Source: Chryseobacterium gleum
Lineage (GTDB): Bacteria; Bacteroidota; Bacteroidia; Flavobacteriales_D; Crocinitomicaceae
NCBI GenBank assembly: GCA_945862165.1
Contig: CAMAXI010000015.1
Location: 1 to 50,046, forward strand
Length of the DNA stretch: 50,046 nucleotides
Direction: 5' to 3'
In this document: piece after piece, positions 16,607 to 24,899 of the stretch
Layout of the letters: each line of letters begins with the position of its first letter
How positions within the stretch are numbered: position 1 is the first letter of the stretch
Notes under the pieces: model-generated
What the model saw: only the letters and a program-made list of their open reading frames with translations
Database searches by the model: none
Told to the model about the DNA's origin: nothing
Translations under genes and position numbers: made by a program

Positions 16607-17833
16607 ATGTTATCCCTACGCAACGCCGTCTATATCGGAAGTAAAAAAAGATCAAGTTTATTTGATTTGACCATCCCTGGAGATTTCCAAGGAGATTTGA
16701 TTGTATTTATTCACGGTTATAAAGGCTACAAAGACTGGGGCGCATGGAATTTGATGGAACAAGCTTTTGTAGAACAAGGATTCGGTTTCTGTAAATTTAA
16801 CCTAACACATAACGGCGGAACAAAAGAAAACGGCATTGACTTTCCGGATTTAGAAGCGTTTGCTAGTAATACCTATTCGAAAGAGAAGTTTGACGTTCAA
16901 GCTATACTAAACGAACTCGAAAAACACGTAAATCCGATACCTCGTATTCATTTAATGGGACATAGTCGCGGAGGTGGCATTGCGTTATTGAATGGTGCAG
17001 ACGAACGCGTTAACTCGATCATCACCTTGGCAGGTATTTCCTCCGTCGCAACAAGATTTTCAGACGAAAAAATGTTAGCAACTTGGAAAGAAACTGGTGT
17101 TCGCTATGTGAAAAACGAACGCACGAAACAAGACATGCCGCATTATTACAGTCAATATTTGGATTTTGTGGAATTTAAAGAGGAACTGGACATCGAAAAA
17201 GCATGTAAAAACTTAAACAAACCAAATTTGGTCATCCACGGCGATAAAGATACTTCTGTTTCTATGGAGGAAGGAGTGGAAATTGCGCAATGGACCAACT
17301 CTCCTTTATATACCATTGAAAATACGGACCATGTTTTTGGTAGTTCACACCCATGGAAACAAGAGGAATTACCTGAAGCCTTGGAAGAAGTGGTTACGAT
17401 AGTTAGTACATTCATTCTCAAACAACAACCTGTTATATTGGCGGGTGAAAACACACAATTAGCGAGTCAATTAGTTGCTATGACAAAAGTGGATGGCGAA
17501 ACAAAAGAAATGGAATTGGAGTTTTTATTACAAATCTCCCAACAATTGGGATTGAGTAAAGAAGATTTAATCGAATTGTTCGAAAAACAAATTGCAGTCA
17601 CACCACCAAAAAACGAGGCAGATCGAATCATTCAATTCTATCGTTTGTGTTTATTAATGTTTGTCGACCAAGAAATTCACCACGAAGAATTAAAAGCCCT
17701 TCGCAATGCTGGAATTCAAATGGGCTTGAATCCTGCTGCAACGGAAGAAGTGATTAAATTAATTCAACTGTATCCAGGTAAAGGAATTACGGTTGAAAAA
17801 TTGATTCAAATATTTCAGGTGAACCATAATTGA
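16607..17833 (+). CDS. Alpha/beta hydrolase fused to a TerB-like domain
   Basis: In this 408-aa protein, residues 1-270 are an alpha/beta hydrolase: oxyanion 'IVFIHGYKGYKDWG', nucleophile elbow 'LMGHSRGGG' (S120), acid 'VIHGDKDT' and histidine 'NTDHVFG' (H242). Residues 285-408 resemble a TerB-type helical domain, with paired acidic motifs 'MTKVDGETKEMELEFL' and 'LMFVDQEIHHEELKAL'. TerB-like domains bind metal and often sit at the membrane in stress systems. The fusion suggests a hydrolase tethered to such a complex, but the substrate is not known. A REP cluster follows the stop. Confidence 0.8.
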   Translation: MLSLRNAVYIGSKKRSSLFDLTIPGDFQGDLIVFIHGYKGYKDWGAWNLMEQAFVEQGFGFCKFNLTHNGGTKENGIDFPDLEAFASNTYSKEKFDVQAILNELEKHVNPIPRIHLMGHSRGGGIALLNGADERVNSIITLAGISSVATRFSDEKMLATWKETGVRYVKNERTKQDMPHYYSQYLDFVEFKEELDIEKACKNLNKPNLVIHGDKDTSVSMEEGVEIAQWTNSPLYTIENTDHVFGSSHPWKQEELPEALEEVVTIVSTFILKQQPVILAGENTQLASQLVAMTKVDGETKEMELEFLLQISQQLGLSKEDLIELFEKQIAVTPPKNEADRIIQFYRLCLLMFVDQEIHHEELKALRNAGIQMGLNPAATEEVIKLIQLYPGKGITVEKLIQIFQVNHN

Positions 17834-17838
17834 GGGAC

Positions 17839-17911
17839 GGCCCTTCGAGAACCTCAGGGACCTTAATCGAGAACCTCAGGGACCGTAATCGAGAACCTCA
17901 GGGACCGCAAT
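17839..17911. repeat. REP-like element copy 4 expanded into a 22-bp tandem array
   Basis: A REP core (17839-17862) leads into three head-to-tail 22-bp units at 17846-17867, 17868-17889 and 17890-17911. Each reads CGAGAACCTCAGGGACC plus 5 nt (TTAAT, GTAAT, GCAAT). The array lies between the hydrolase stop and the next start (17938). Confidence 0.88.
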
Positions 17912-17937
17912 AGTAAAGTACATTAAAAAAATTGTAA

Positions 17938-20900
17938 ATGATTCGTATCGTATTAGTATTAGTATTATGTGTTATCATTGCTTTTTTAGGAAATGCACAT
18001 ACCTATTACGTTTCGAAAACTGGGAAAAATACGAATCCTGGTACCATAAAGGCTCCTTACAAAACTATTCAACATGCAATTAACCGTTTACATCCCGGAG
18101 ACATTTGCATTGTGCGTGAAGGAACCTACCGCGAAACCATTCATTTTAAACGCGATGGAAACAAAAAACAACCGATAAAACTTCAGAATTATCCAAATGA
18201 AAAAGTAACAATAACACCAACATTTAAACGAAAGAATTGGACAAAGCATGCGAAAAATATTTATAGAATACCATGCTACGAAAAGGTTTTACAAGTATTT
18301 ATAGCAGGTAAACCAAGTATGCAAGCAAGTTTCCCTACTATTCGTGAAGGAGAATTAAGCACAAAAACTTGGGTAAATATATTTGCCTCATCAAATAAAA
18401 CGGTAAAAGTTCCTGGTATCGAAAAATATGGAGATATTACCGGAGCAAGATTAGTTGGTATTTGTGGACGCGGATTAGTTGCGCTAAATGGAAAAGTAAT
18501 ACACCAATCAGGGGAAGTTGTTCACCTTCAAAACGAAGCTTTCTATTGGAATAAAATACATAAAAAAGCATATTTAGGAAAAGGAAAAGGATTTTTGGTA
18601 GGTAAATATGCCTTTTTAGATGCTCCTGGAGAATGGTTTTCCAATGGAAAATACCTGTACTACTATGCTAAACCAAAAGAATTTAATCCGAATGAAATCG
18701 AAATTAGAACAAAACAAATTGCTGTTTCACTTGTACATAAAAAGCATATTCAGTTACGTGGAATTACTATTTATGCAGGAAATCTCTCTCTAGAAAATAG
18801 TAAGCAATGTGTCGTTGATCGCGTTTCAATAAGTTACCCTACCCCGTTCTTCACTTTCGAATCTGGCTTTGATCGTTTTGGAGGAACACTTAATGGAATT
18901 GATTATAATGAACCCAAAAACTGGAGCGGCAAAGGTGTAGTCATTTCAGGAGATAGAAATACATTCGTAAATTCTAAGATACAACATAGCTGGGGAGATG
19001 GTTTAACTGTTTGGGGAACGAATCACACCCTAAAAAACTGTATCGTTAGTGATTGCGATTGGATGGGAACGGATTGTGCTCCGCTCAATATTTCGGGAAA
19101 TAATCATCGTGTACTACATTCTACCTTCTCTAAATCTGCCCGAAGCGTTCTTGTTCACCGTAAACTTAGAAACAGTAAAATTCTATACAATGAAATCGCA
19201 GAAGGAGGATTGCTCAATGACGACCTCGGCCTAACCTACACCTACGATACTGATGGAAAAGGTACCGAAATCGCATTTAACTGGTTGCACGATAATTACG
19301 CACCGCATTTTGGAGGTGGAATTTATCTAGACAACAACCATAAAAACTTCAAGGTGCATCACAACGTAGTTTGGAACTGTTTTGTAGCAATGGTAATTAA
19401 CCAAAAAGCGGAAAATGATGCGATTTATAACAATTCCTTTATTCACAATAAATATTCCATGGGCGCTTGTCGACCAGACGGTGGAGAATTAGACTTTACA
19501 AATATCTATTCTTACAATAATATCACAGACAGTGAATTAAAAGCACGTGATCACGCTGCTTTTTATGGTACCAAACAAGTAAATAATCAGTTCATTCCCC
19601 ATTTAAGTAATTTGATGGTTAACCCAACAGAGAAAAAATTTCAATTAAAGGAGAATACGCTTTTAGGAAGAAATGTTGGAGCGTACCCTTCGAGAACCTC
19701 AGGGATCGCTCATTTAACTGACATTATTATTGGAGCGAGGTTAGAGAAACAAGAGATACCTTCAAATACATGGTATTACGGATTATTTTTGGGTTACTTT
19801 TTAGTCTTTGCGTTTAGTATCTATAAAATTCCAAATCTGCGTATTCCTTCCTTAAACTATTGGAAAAACCTTGGTGCGTTTAGTATCAAAGTCCTTGGTG
19901 CGTTTAGTTTATTTTGTGTCTACACTTACTATTACCCAAACCGAGAGTCTGCGGATATTTTTAAACATTTTGACGATGCATTGCAATTTTATAAACACGT
20001 ATATACAGTTTCTGTAAGTGATTATTTCCAGTTTTTATTTGGTCAAAAAGTTGATTCACCTGAAATAACCGAAGCATTGGTACATACCAAATATTGGTTG
20101 CGTCAAACAGAAATTGGTAGGATTGGAGACAATCACGTTCTAATTAAACTACATGCTTTTCTCTTATTATTTTCAAGAGGCTTCTACCCGATTCACTTGT
20201 TATTTTTTACATTTTTCTCCTATCTTGGAGCACTAACTTTTTATCGTTTTATTACGAAAATATTTACACCAAACAACTTCCTTCTCCTTGGAATATTTCT
20301 AACTCCATCTGTAGTGTTTTTCTGTTCAGGCACACTGAAAGAAACTATAATTTTAGTGCTACTTATTGCAATAATTAGTTCAAGTTATTATTTAGGTAAA
20401 AAAAATAAATTAGCTCATTTATTGATACTTATAATTTCAACGTATTTATTAGTTGTTTTAAAGGTGTATATACTAATTGCACTAGTCCCAGGATTACTTT
20501 CATTTCTAATTTTCACCTTTTGGAAAACAAAGTACTGGTGGTTATTTACTTTTATTATACATCTTGGTTACCTATTCCTTTTATTCACTTTACCTAGCAT
20601 TAATTTCTTAGAAAATCTACAAGTAAAACAATATGATCTCATTTTGGTTGCAAAAGAAATGCACGCGGGAAGTCGTATCGAAATCCCGATTTTAGATGGT
20701 CACTTCTACACGTTACTTACCTCTATTCCGAACGCGTTGAAAAACGTTTTTCTACTTCCTTATCCCTCATCCAATAATTCGTTTTGGATGTCGTTGAGCA
20801 CCATGGAAAACTATTTGTTACTTACGTTAATATTGCTTGGAGGCACTAAATTAAAATACACTAACCGCACGCAACGTCAATATATTACACTACTATTCTC

Positions 20901-21042
20901 GTTTACGATTTTACTAGCTTTATTTATCGGTTGGACGGTACCTATCCTAGGAGCAATTGTCCGTTACAAAGTGATTTTTATCGGACTACTGACTCCTAGT
21001 TTAATTGCAATTTGGAAAATTAGAAAACCCGAGGATATTTAG
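17938..21042 (+). CDS. Beta-helix (DUF1565-like) protein fused to a multi-pass membrane domain
   Basis: The protein has 1034 aa. A signal peptide (1-20) is followed by 'YYVSKTGKNTNPGTIKAPYKTIQHAI', the start of the DUF1565/pectate-lyase-like right-handed beta-helix, which continues with PbH1-type repeats to about 575 ('NSKIQHSWGDGLTVWG', 'HHNVVWNCFVAMVIN'). A linker at 583-590 (YPSRTSG) is encoded by a REP element. From about 607 to 1030 there are roughly ten hydrophobic segments, with charged loops such as 'FDDALQFYKHVYTVSVSDYF', resembling polysaccharide-related membrane proteins. The first part would act outside the membrane on glycans, the second inside it. The fusion may be recent, since 'GRNVGAYP' is a natural end for the beta-helix part. 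Confidence 0.8.
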   Translation: MIRIVLVLVLCVIIAFLGNAHTYYVSKTGKNTNPGTIKAPYKTIQHAINRLHPGDICIVREGTYRETIHFKRDGNKKQPIKLQNYPNEKVTITPTFKRKNWTKHAKNIYRIPCYEKVLQVFIAGKPSMQASFPTIREGELSTKTWVNIFASSNKTVKVPGIEKYGDITGARLVGICGRGLVALNGKVIHQSGEVVHLQNEAFYWNKIHKKAYLGKGKGFLVGKYAFLDAPGEWFSNGKYLYYYAKPKEFNPNEIEIRTKQIAVSLVHKKHIQLRGITIYAGNLSLENSKQCVVDRVSISYPTPFFTFESGFDRFGGTLNGIDYNEPKNWSGKGVVISGDRNTFVNSKIQHSWGDGLTVWGTNHTLKNCIVSDCDWMGTDCAPLNISGNNHRVLHSTFSKSARSVLVHRKLRNSKILYNEIAEGGLLNDDLGLTYTYDTDGKGTEIAFNWLHDNYAPHFGGGIYLDNNHKNFKVHHNVVWNCFVAMVINQKAENDAIYNNSFIHNKYSMGACRPDGGELDFTNIYSYNNITDSELKARDHAAFYGTKQVNNQFIPHLSNLMVNPTEKKFQLKENTLLGRNVGAYPSRTSGIAHLTDIIIGARLEKQEIPSNTWYYGLFLGYFLVFAFSIYKIPNLRIPSLNYWKNLGAFSIKVLGAFSLFCVYTYYYPNRESADIFKHFDDALQFYKHVYTVSVSDYFQFLFGQKVDSPEITEALVHTKYWLRQTEIGRIGDNHVLIKLHAFLLLFSRGFYPIHLLFFTFFSYLGALTFYRFITKIFTPNNFLLLGIFLTPSVVFFCSGTLKETIILVLLIAIISSSYYLGKKNKLAHLLILIISTYLLVVLKVYILIALVPGLLSFLIFTFWKTKYWWLFTFIIHLGYLFLLFTLPSINFLENLQVKQYDLILVAKEMHAGSRIEIPILDGHFYTLLTSIPNALKNVFLLPYPSSNNSFWMSLSTMENYLLLTLILLGGTKLKYTNRTQRQYITLLFSFTILLALFIGWTVPILGAIVRYKVIFIGLLTPSLIAIWKIRKPEDI
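19686..19704 (+). repeat. REP-like element copy 5 inside a coding region
   Basis: CCCTTCGAGAACCTCAGGG is read in frame as (Y)PSRTSG(I), exactly at the boundary between the beta-helix and membrane parts of the 1034-aa protein. Confidence 0.85.
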
Positions 21043-21089
21043 ACAATTAATCGTAAATTTGACCTACTTTAACTAAATCTGTACGTAGC

Positions 21090-22136
21090 ATGCAACTGTG
21101 GAACACATTAAGTAAAGAGGAATTGGTCAAACAACTGAATGAGAGTGGTTTAAATTTTATCACTGTTTCTTTTTACCAATACGCTCAAATCGAGAACCCC
21201 TCTTTGTTTCGCGATCATTTGTTTTTACAATGGTCAAAATTAAATATCGTAGGTAGAACTTACGTAGCAAAAGAAGGTATTAACGCACAAATTTCCGTGC
21301 CAGTACCCCATTTCGAACAATTTCGCGATGAATTGTACCAAATTTCTTTTTTAGAAGGCATACGGTTGAATATCGCTGTGGAAGATGGTGGTATAAAACA
21401 TCCTTTTTTGAAGTTAAAAATAAAGGTTCGCGATAAAATATTAGCGGATGGTTTAAACGACGAAAATTTTGATGTACGTAATAAAGGAATACACTTAAAT
21501 GCAGAAGAATTCAACAAATTAACCGACGATCCAAATACCATATTAATCGATTTCCGAAATCATTATGAAAGTGAAGTTGGTTATTTTAAAGGTGCGATTA
21601 CCCCGGATGTAGACACATTCAGAGAATCCTTACCTATTATTGAAGATGCATACCTGAAAGGAAACGAAGACAAAAACATTGTGATGTATTGCACAGGTGG
21701 GATTCGTTGTGAAAAAGCATCGGCTTGGTACAAACACCGAGGATTCAAAAATGTACATCAATTAGAAGGTGGTATTATCAAATACGCCAACGATTGTAAT
21801 AATTTAGGCATTGAGAATAAATTTGTTGGTAAGAACTTCGTATTTGACGAACGTCGAGGTGAACGCATAACCGAAGATATTGTAGCTGTATGTCACCAAT
21901 GCGGTAATCCGTGTGATGTTCACACCAACTGTATTAACGATGGTTGTCATTTGTTATTCATACAATGCGATACTTGCAAAAGTCAATTCGAAAATTGTTG
22001 TTCTACTGATTGTCAAGACACTATTCATTTACCAGAAGAAGCACAAAAAGAATTACGAAAAGGGAAAGAAATTAGCAATAAGATATTCAAAAAAGGAAGG
22101 TCTGAAAAGTTAAAATTCAAAGTCCAAAATTTATAA
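21090..22136 (+). CDS. trhO: TrhO, rhodanese-like tRNA U34 hydroxylase
   Basis: The 348-aa protein of the YceA/TrhO family has an N-terminal ferredoxin-like domain ('VSFYQYAQIENP', 'GRTYVAKEGINAQISVP'). The rhodanese domain carries the active-site loop 'CTGGIRCEKASAW' (C201, C207), and a Cys-rich C-terminal zinc-like region follows ('CHQCGNPCDVHTNC', 'CDTCKSQFENCCS'). TrhO makes 5-hydroxyuridine at position 34 of tRNAs. Full length, 22 bp upstream of lgt. Confidence 0.95.
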   Translation: MQLWNTLSKEELVKQLNESGLNFITVSFYQYAQIENPSLFRDHLFLQWSKLNIVGRTYVAKEGINAQISVPVPHFEQFRDELYQISFLEGIRLNIAVEDGGIKHPFLKLKIKVRDKILADGLNDENFDVRNKGIHLNAEEFNKLTDDPNTILIDFRNHYESEVGYFKGAITPDVDTFRESLPIIEDAYLKGNEDKNIVMYCTGGIRCEKASAWYKHRGFKNVHQLEGGIIKYANDCNNLGIENKFVGKNFVFDERRGERITEDIVAVCHQCGNPCDVHTNCINDGCHLLFIQCDTCKSQFENCCSTDCQDTIHLPEEAQKELRKGKEISNKIFKKGRSEKLKFKVQNL

Positions 22137-22158
22137 TTTACACACCATAATTCAGCAT

Positions 22159-23031
22159 ATGATTTTAGGAATTGATTGGAACGTAACCTCGGAATTAATT
22201 GAAGGTCAACCAACACCAAATAAATACGGTTTATTGTTTGTCTCTGGGATTATTATTGGTTTTTTTGTCATGAAACGTATTTTTAAACGCGAAAATATCG
22301 ATGAGAAAATATTAGATAAACTTTTAATGTACGTTGTCATCGCAACCATTCTAGGTGCGCGTTTTGGCCATGTATTTTTCTATGGGCCATATTGGGATGT
22401 TATCGATCCCTTTGGTAATGTAATTGAACGCGGATATTTTTCTCATCCAGCAGATATGTTTAAAGTTTGGGAAGGTGGTTTAGCTTCACATGGAGCAACG
22501 ATTGCGTTGTTTGTATCCTTGTGGTTTTTCTCCAAAAAAGTGGTACAAAAACCATTTTTATGGATTTTAGATCGTATCGCCATATCAGCAGCAATAACAG
22601 CTTGTTGTATTCGTTTAGGAAATCTTGTAAACCATGAAATCATTGGTCTCCCTACAGATTTACCTTGGGGTTTTCGTTTCAACCATGCAGGCGCGGAATA
22701 CTTAATCAACAACACACAAGTTTTTAGACACCCTGCTCAATTATATGAAGCATGTTGGTATTTCTTAATTTTCTGCTTATTAATGTACATGTATTGGAAA
22801 ACAGAGTCTAGAAACAAACCAGGTGTATTATTTGGAACCTTTATGATTTTATTGTGGTCTGTACGATTTGTAGTTGAATTTATTAAAGTAGGTCAAACCG
22901 AACGCGATACCTATTGGATTATCAATACTGGCCAATTATTAAGCCTTCCAATGATTATGGTTGGGGTGTATTTTTTGGCGCAAGGAATAAAAAGGAACGG
23001 CCCTTCGAGAGCCTCAGGGACCGTGGAATAA
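22159..23031 (+). CDS. lgt: Prolipoprotein diacylglyceryl transferase
   Basis: The 290-aa, seven-helix inner-membrane enzyme transfers diacylglycerol from phosphatidylglycerol to the lipobox cysteine of prolipoproteins. Family signatures seen are 'LLFVSGIIIGFF', 'LGARFGHVFFYGP', 'WEGGLASHGATIAL' (catalytic His), 'RLGNLVNHEIIG' (Lgt signature) and 'HPAQLYEACWYF', plus 'RFVVEFIK'. The last 11 residues (NGPSRASGTVE) come from a REP-like repeat that has replaced or extended the natural tail. The window holds several lipoprotein substrates. Confidence 0.95.
   Translation: MILGIDWNVTSELIEGQPTPNKYGLLFVSGIIIGFFVMKRIFKRENIDEKILDKLLMYVVIATILGARFGHVFFYGPYWDVIDPFGNVIERGYFSHPADMFKVWEGGLASHGATIALFVSLWFFSKKVVQKPFLWILDRIAISAAITACCIRLGNLVNHEIIGLPTDLPWGFRFNHAGAEYLINNTQVFRHPAQLYEACWYFLIFCLLMYMYWKTESRNKPGVLFGTFMILLWSVRFVVEFIKVGQTERDTYWIINTGQLLSLPMIMVGVYFLAQGIKRNGPSRASGTVE
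22999..23022 (+). repeat. REP-like element copy 6 (forms the C-terminus of Lgt)
   Basis: GGCCCTTCGAGAGCCTCAGG plus GACC is read in frame as GPSRASGT, 7 bp before the lgt stop. Confidence 0.88.
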
Positions 23032-23118
23032 AACAATATTCTTGTTGCGATGTTTCACTGAAACTTCGAAATTGATTTAACCACAATAAAAAATTTAAAA
23101 GACATTTAATCAAACGAT

Positions 23119-24435
23119 ATGAAAACAAAAACATTAAAGAAAAATAAAGTAAACGTAATTACCCTAGGTTGTTCCAAAAACACGTTTGATTCCGAAGTTT
23201 TGATGGCACAATTGAAAGCCAATAAATTTGACGTAGAACACGAATCGATGTCGGATGATGCGGAAATTGTGATTATAAACACCTGTGGATTTATCGATAA
23301 TGCAAAGCAAGAATCGATTGATACCATTTTGCGTTACGCCCAAGCGAAGAACGACGGAGAAGTCGATAAAGTATATGTGACTGGTTGTTTGTCTGAGCGT
23401 TACCGTGAGGATTTAGAAAATGAAATCCCAGAAGTGGATGCGTTTTTTGGCACGCGCGAATTGCCACGTTTATTGAAAACATTAAAAGCAGATTACAAGC
23501 AAGAATTGGTGGGAGAACGTTTATTAACTACCCCATCCCATTATGCGTATTTCAAAATTGCAGAAGGTTGCGACCGTCCTTGTTCGTTTTGTGCGATCCC
23601 ATTAATGCGTGGTAAACATGTTTCAACACCGATTGAAGATTTAATAAAATCCGCGAAAAGTTTGGCAGCAAAAGGTGTAAAAGAATTGATCTTAATCGCA
23701 CAAGATTTAACTTATTACGGGTTAGATATTTACAAAAAAAGAGCCCTTGCAGATTTAATTTCGCAATTATCCGATGTAGAAGGTATTGAGTGGATTCGTT
23801 TGCATTACGCTTTCCCTTCAGGTTTTCCGATGGATGTGTTAGAGGTAATGAATGAGAAATCGAACGTAAACTTCTATTTAGACATTCCATTACAGCACGG
23901 TTCGACGAAGATATTAGAATCCATGCGTCGTGGAATAACCCGCGAAAAAACAGAAACATTGGTTGAAGAAATTCGTGCTAAAGTGCCAAATATTGCAATT
24001 CGTACAACCCTAATTGTTGGTTACCCAGGAGAAACAAAAGCGGAATTCCAAGAAATGTATGAATTCGTTGAGAAAATGCGTTTTGATCGTTTAGGTGTCT
24101 TCACCTACTCGCACGAAGAAAATACGCATGCATACTCCTTAAATGATGACGTTACAGAAAAAACGAAAAAGGATCGTGCAGATAAAATCATGGAATTACA
24201 ATCTGGAATTAGTTACGAATTAAACCAAGAGAAAATCGGTAAAACATTCAAAGTACTTTTCGACCGAGTAGAAGGCGATTATTTCATTGGTCGTACGGAA
24301 TTCGACTCCCCAGAAGTAGACAACGAAGTGTTAGTTAAAAAAGAAGGCGATGTGTTTGTTCGTATTGGTGATTTCGCGAACGTAGAGATTACGAGTGCGG
24401 ATCATTATGATTTGTATGGGACTTTAGTGGATTAA
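23119..24435 (+). CDS. rimO: Ribosomal protein S12 methylthiotransferase RimO
   Basis: The 438-aa protein has an N-terminal UPF0004 domain with three cluster cysteines (C18 in 'LGCSKN', C56 in 'NTCGF', C90 in 'TGCLSERY'). The radical SAM core has 'CDRPCSFC' (C151, C155, C158), and a TRAM domain lies at the C-terminus ('VLFDRVEGDYFIGRTEFDSPEVD'). It methylthiolates the conserved aspartate of ribosomal protein S12. 'PLMRGKH' and 'LIAQDLTYYG' distinguish RimO from MiaB. The 3' end overlaps the convergent gene by 12 bp. Confidence 0.97.
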   Translation: MKTKTLKKNKVNVITLGCSKNTFDSEVLMAQLKANKFDVEHESMSDDAEIVIINTCGFIDNAKQESIDTILRYAQAKNDGEVDKVYVTGCLSERYREDLENEIPEVDAFFGTRELPRLLKTLKADYKQELVGERLLTTPSHYAYFKIAEGCDRPCSFCAIPLMRGKHVSTPIEDLIKSAKSLAAKGVKELILIAQDLTYYGLDIYKKRALADLISQLSDVEGIEWIRLHYAFPSGFPMDVLEVMNEKSNVNFYLDIPLQHGSTKILESMRRGITREKTETLVEEIRAKVPNIAIRTTLIVGYPGETKAEFQEMYEFVEKMRFDRLGVFTYSHEENTHAYSLNDDVTEKTKKDRADKIMELQSGISYELNQEKIGKTFKVLFDRVEGDYFIGRTEFDSPEVDNEVLVKKEGDVFVRIGDFANVEITSADHYDLYGTLVD

Positions 24436-24804
24436 TAGATTGCAGATTGCAGATTGTAAATTGTAAATTGTAAGAGTTTGGATTCCCATGCGATAAAGTC
24501 GAGTTCTTGATTTTGTACTACCTTTCGCAATAACTATACAAGTAGGGTATCTATTGAAAAATATATATAGTGCTTGAACCACTGTTGCTAACACTTTTTT
24601 ACTATCGGAATTATTGGAAACCACTCGATCATTTACATTCCCTGTCTTTGTATCAATATCTCCAAAAGCAAGGTTGTACAAACCATTATCTGATATTTTA
24701 CTAAAAACAATAATTTTTGGAATATCCCCTTTTGGACCTTGACTTATAAATTCAAAGATAGATTTTGATTCTCCTATTGTTAACTGGTAATGTGGCAAGT
24801 TCAT
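24424..24804 (-). CDS. DUF6934-like hypothetical protein with a repeat-derived C-terminus
   Basis: The 126-aa protein has a core, 'YQLTIGESKSIFEFISQGPK' onward to 'KGSTKSRTRLYRMGI', that matches my recollection of the small DUF6934 family common in Bacteroidota. Function is unknown. The last 17 residues (QTLTIYNLQSAICNLLIH region) are a translation of the 7-nt repeat array at 24437-24471 and are unlike the family. The natural end has probably been lost, so the gene may be impaired. It converges on rimO with a 12-bp overlap. Confidence 0.6.
   Translation of the reverse strand: MNLPHYQLTIGESKSIFEFISQGPKGDIPKIIVFSKISDNGLYNLAFGDIDTKTGNVNDRVVSNNSDSKKVLATVVQALYIFFNRYPTCIVIAKGSTKSRTRLYRMGIQTLTIYNLQSAICNLLIH
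24437..24471. repeat. Heptanucleotide tandem repeat (AGATTGC type, 5 units)
   Basis: AGATTGC, AGATTGC, AGATTGT, AAATTGT and AAATTGT have an exact 7-nt period. The array lies just after the rimO stop and inside the 3' end of the opposing gene. Confidence 0.8.
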
Positions 24805-24899
24805 TTATCCTCCAAAATGAGCACAAAGTTAAATCTAAAATCAACTTAAAAGACTTACTACTTGAATATTGCGTAGAAATACGCTATGTAAAAAGCTAA

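Noticed and set aside
17846-17911. Short regularly repeated units that might be a CRISPR array
   Set aside because: Units are contiguous 22-mers with 5-nt linkers inside the unit, no spacers of 25-40 nt and no cas genes; it is a tandem REP array.
23552-23959. 135-codon minus-strand frame inside rimO
   Set aside because: A shadow of the rimO coding sequence.
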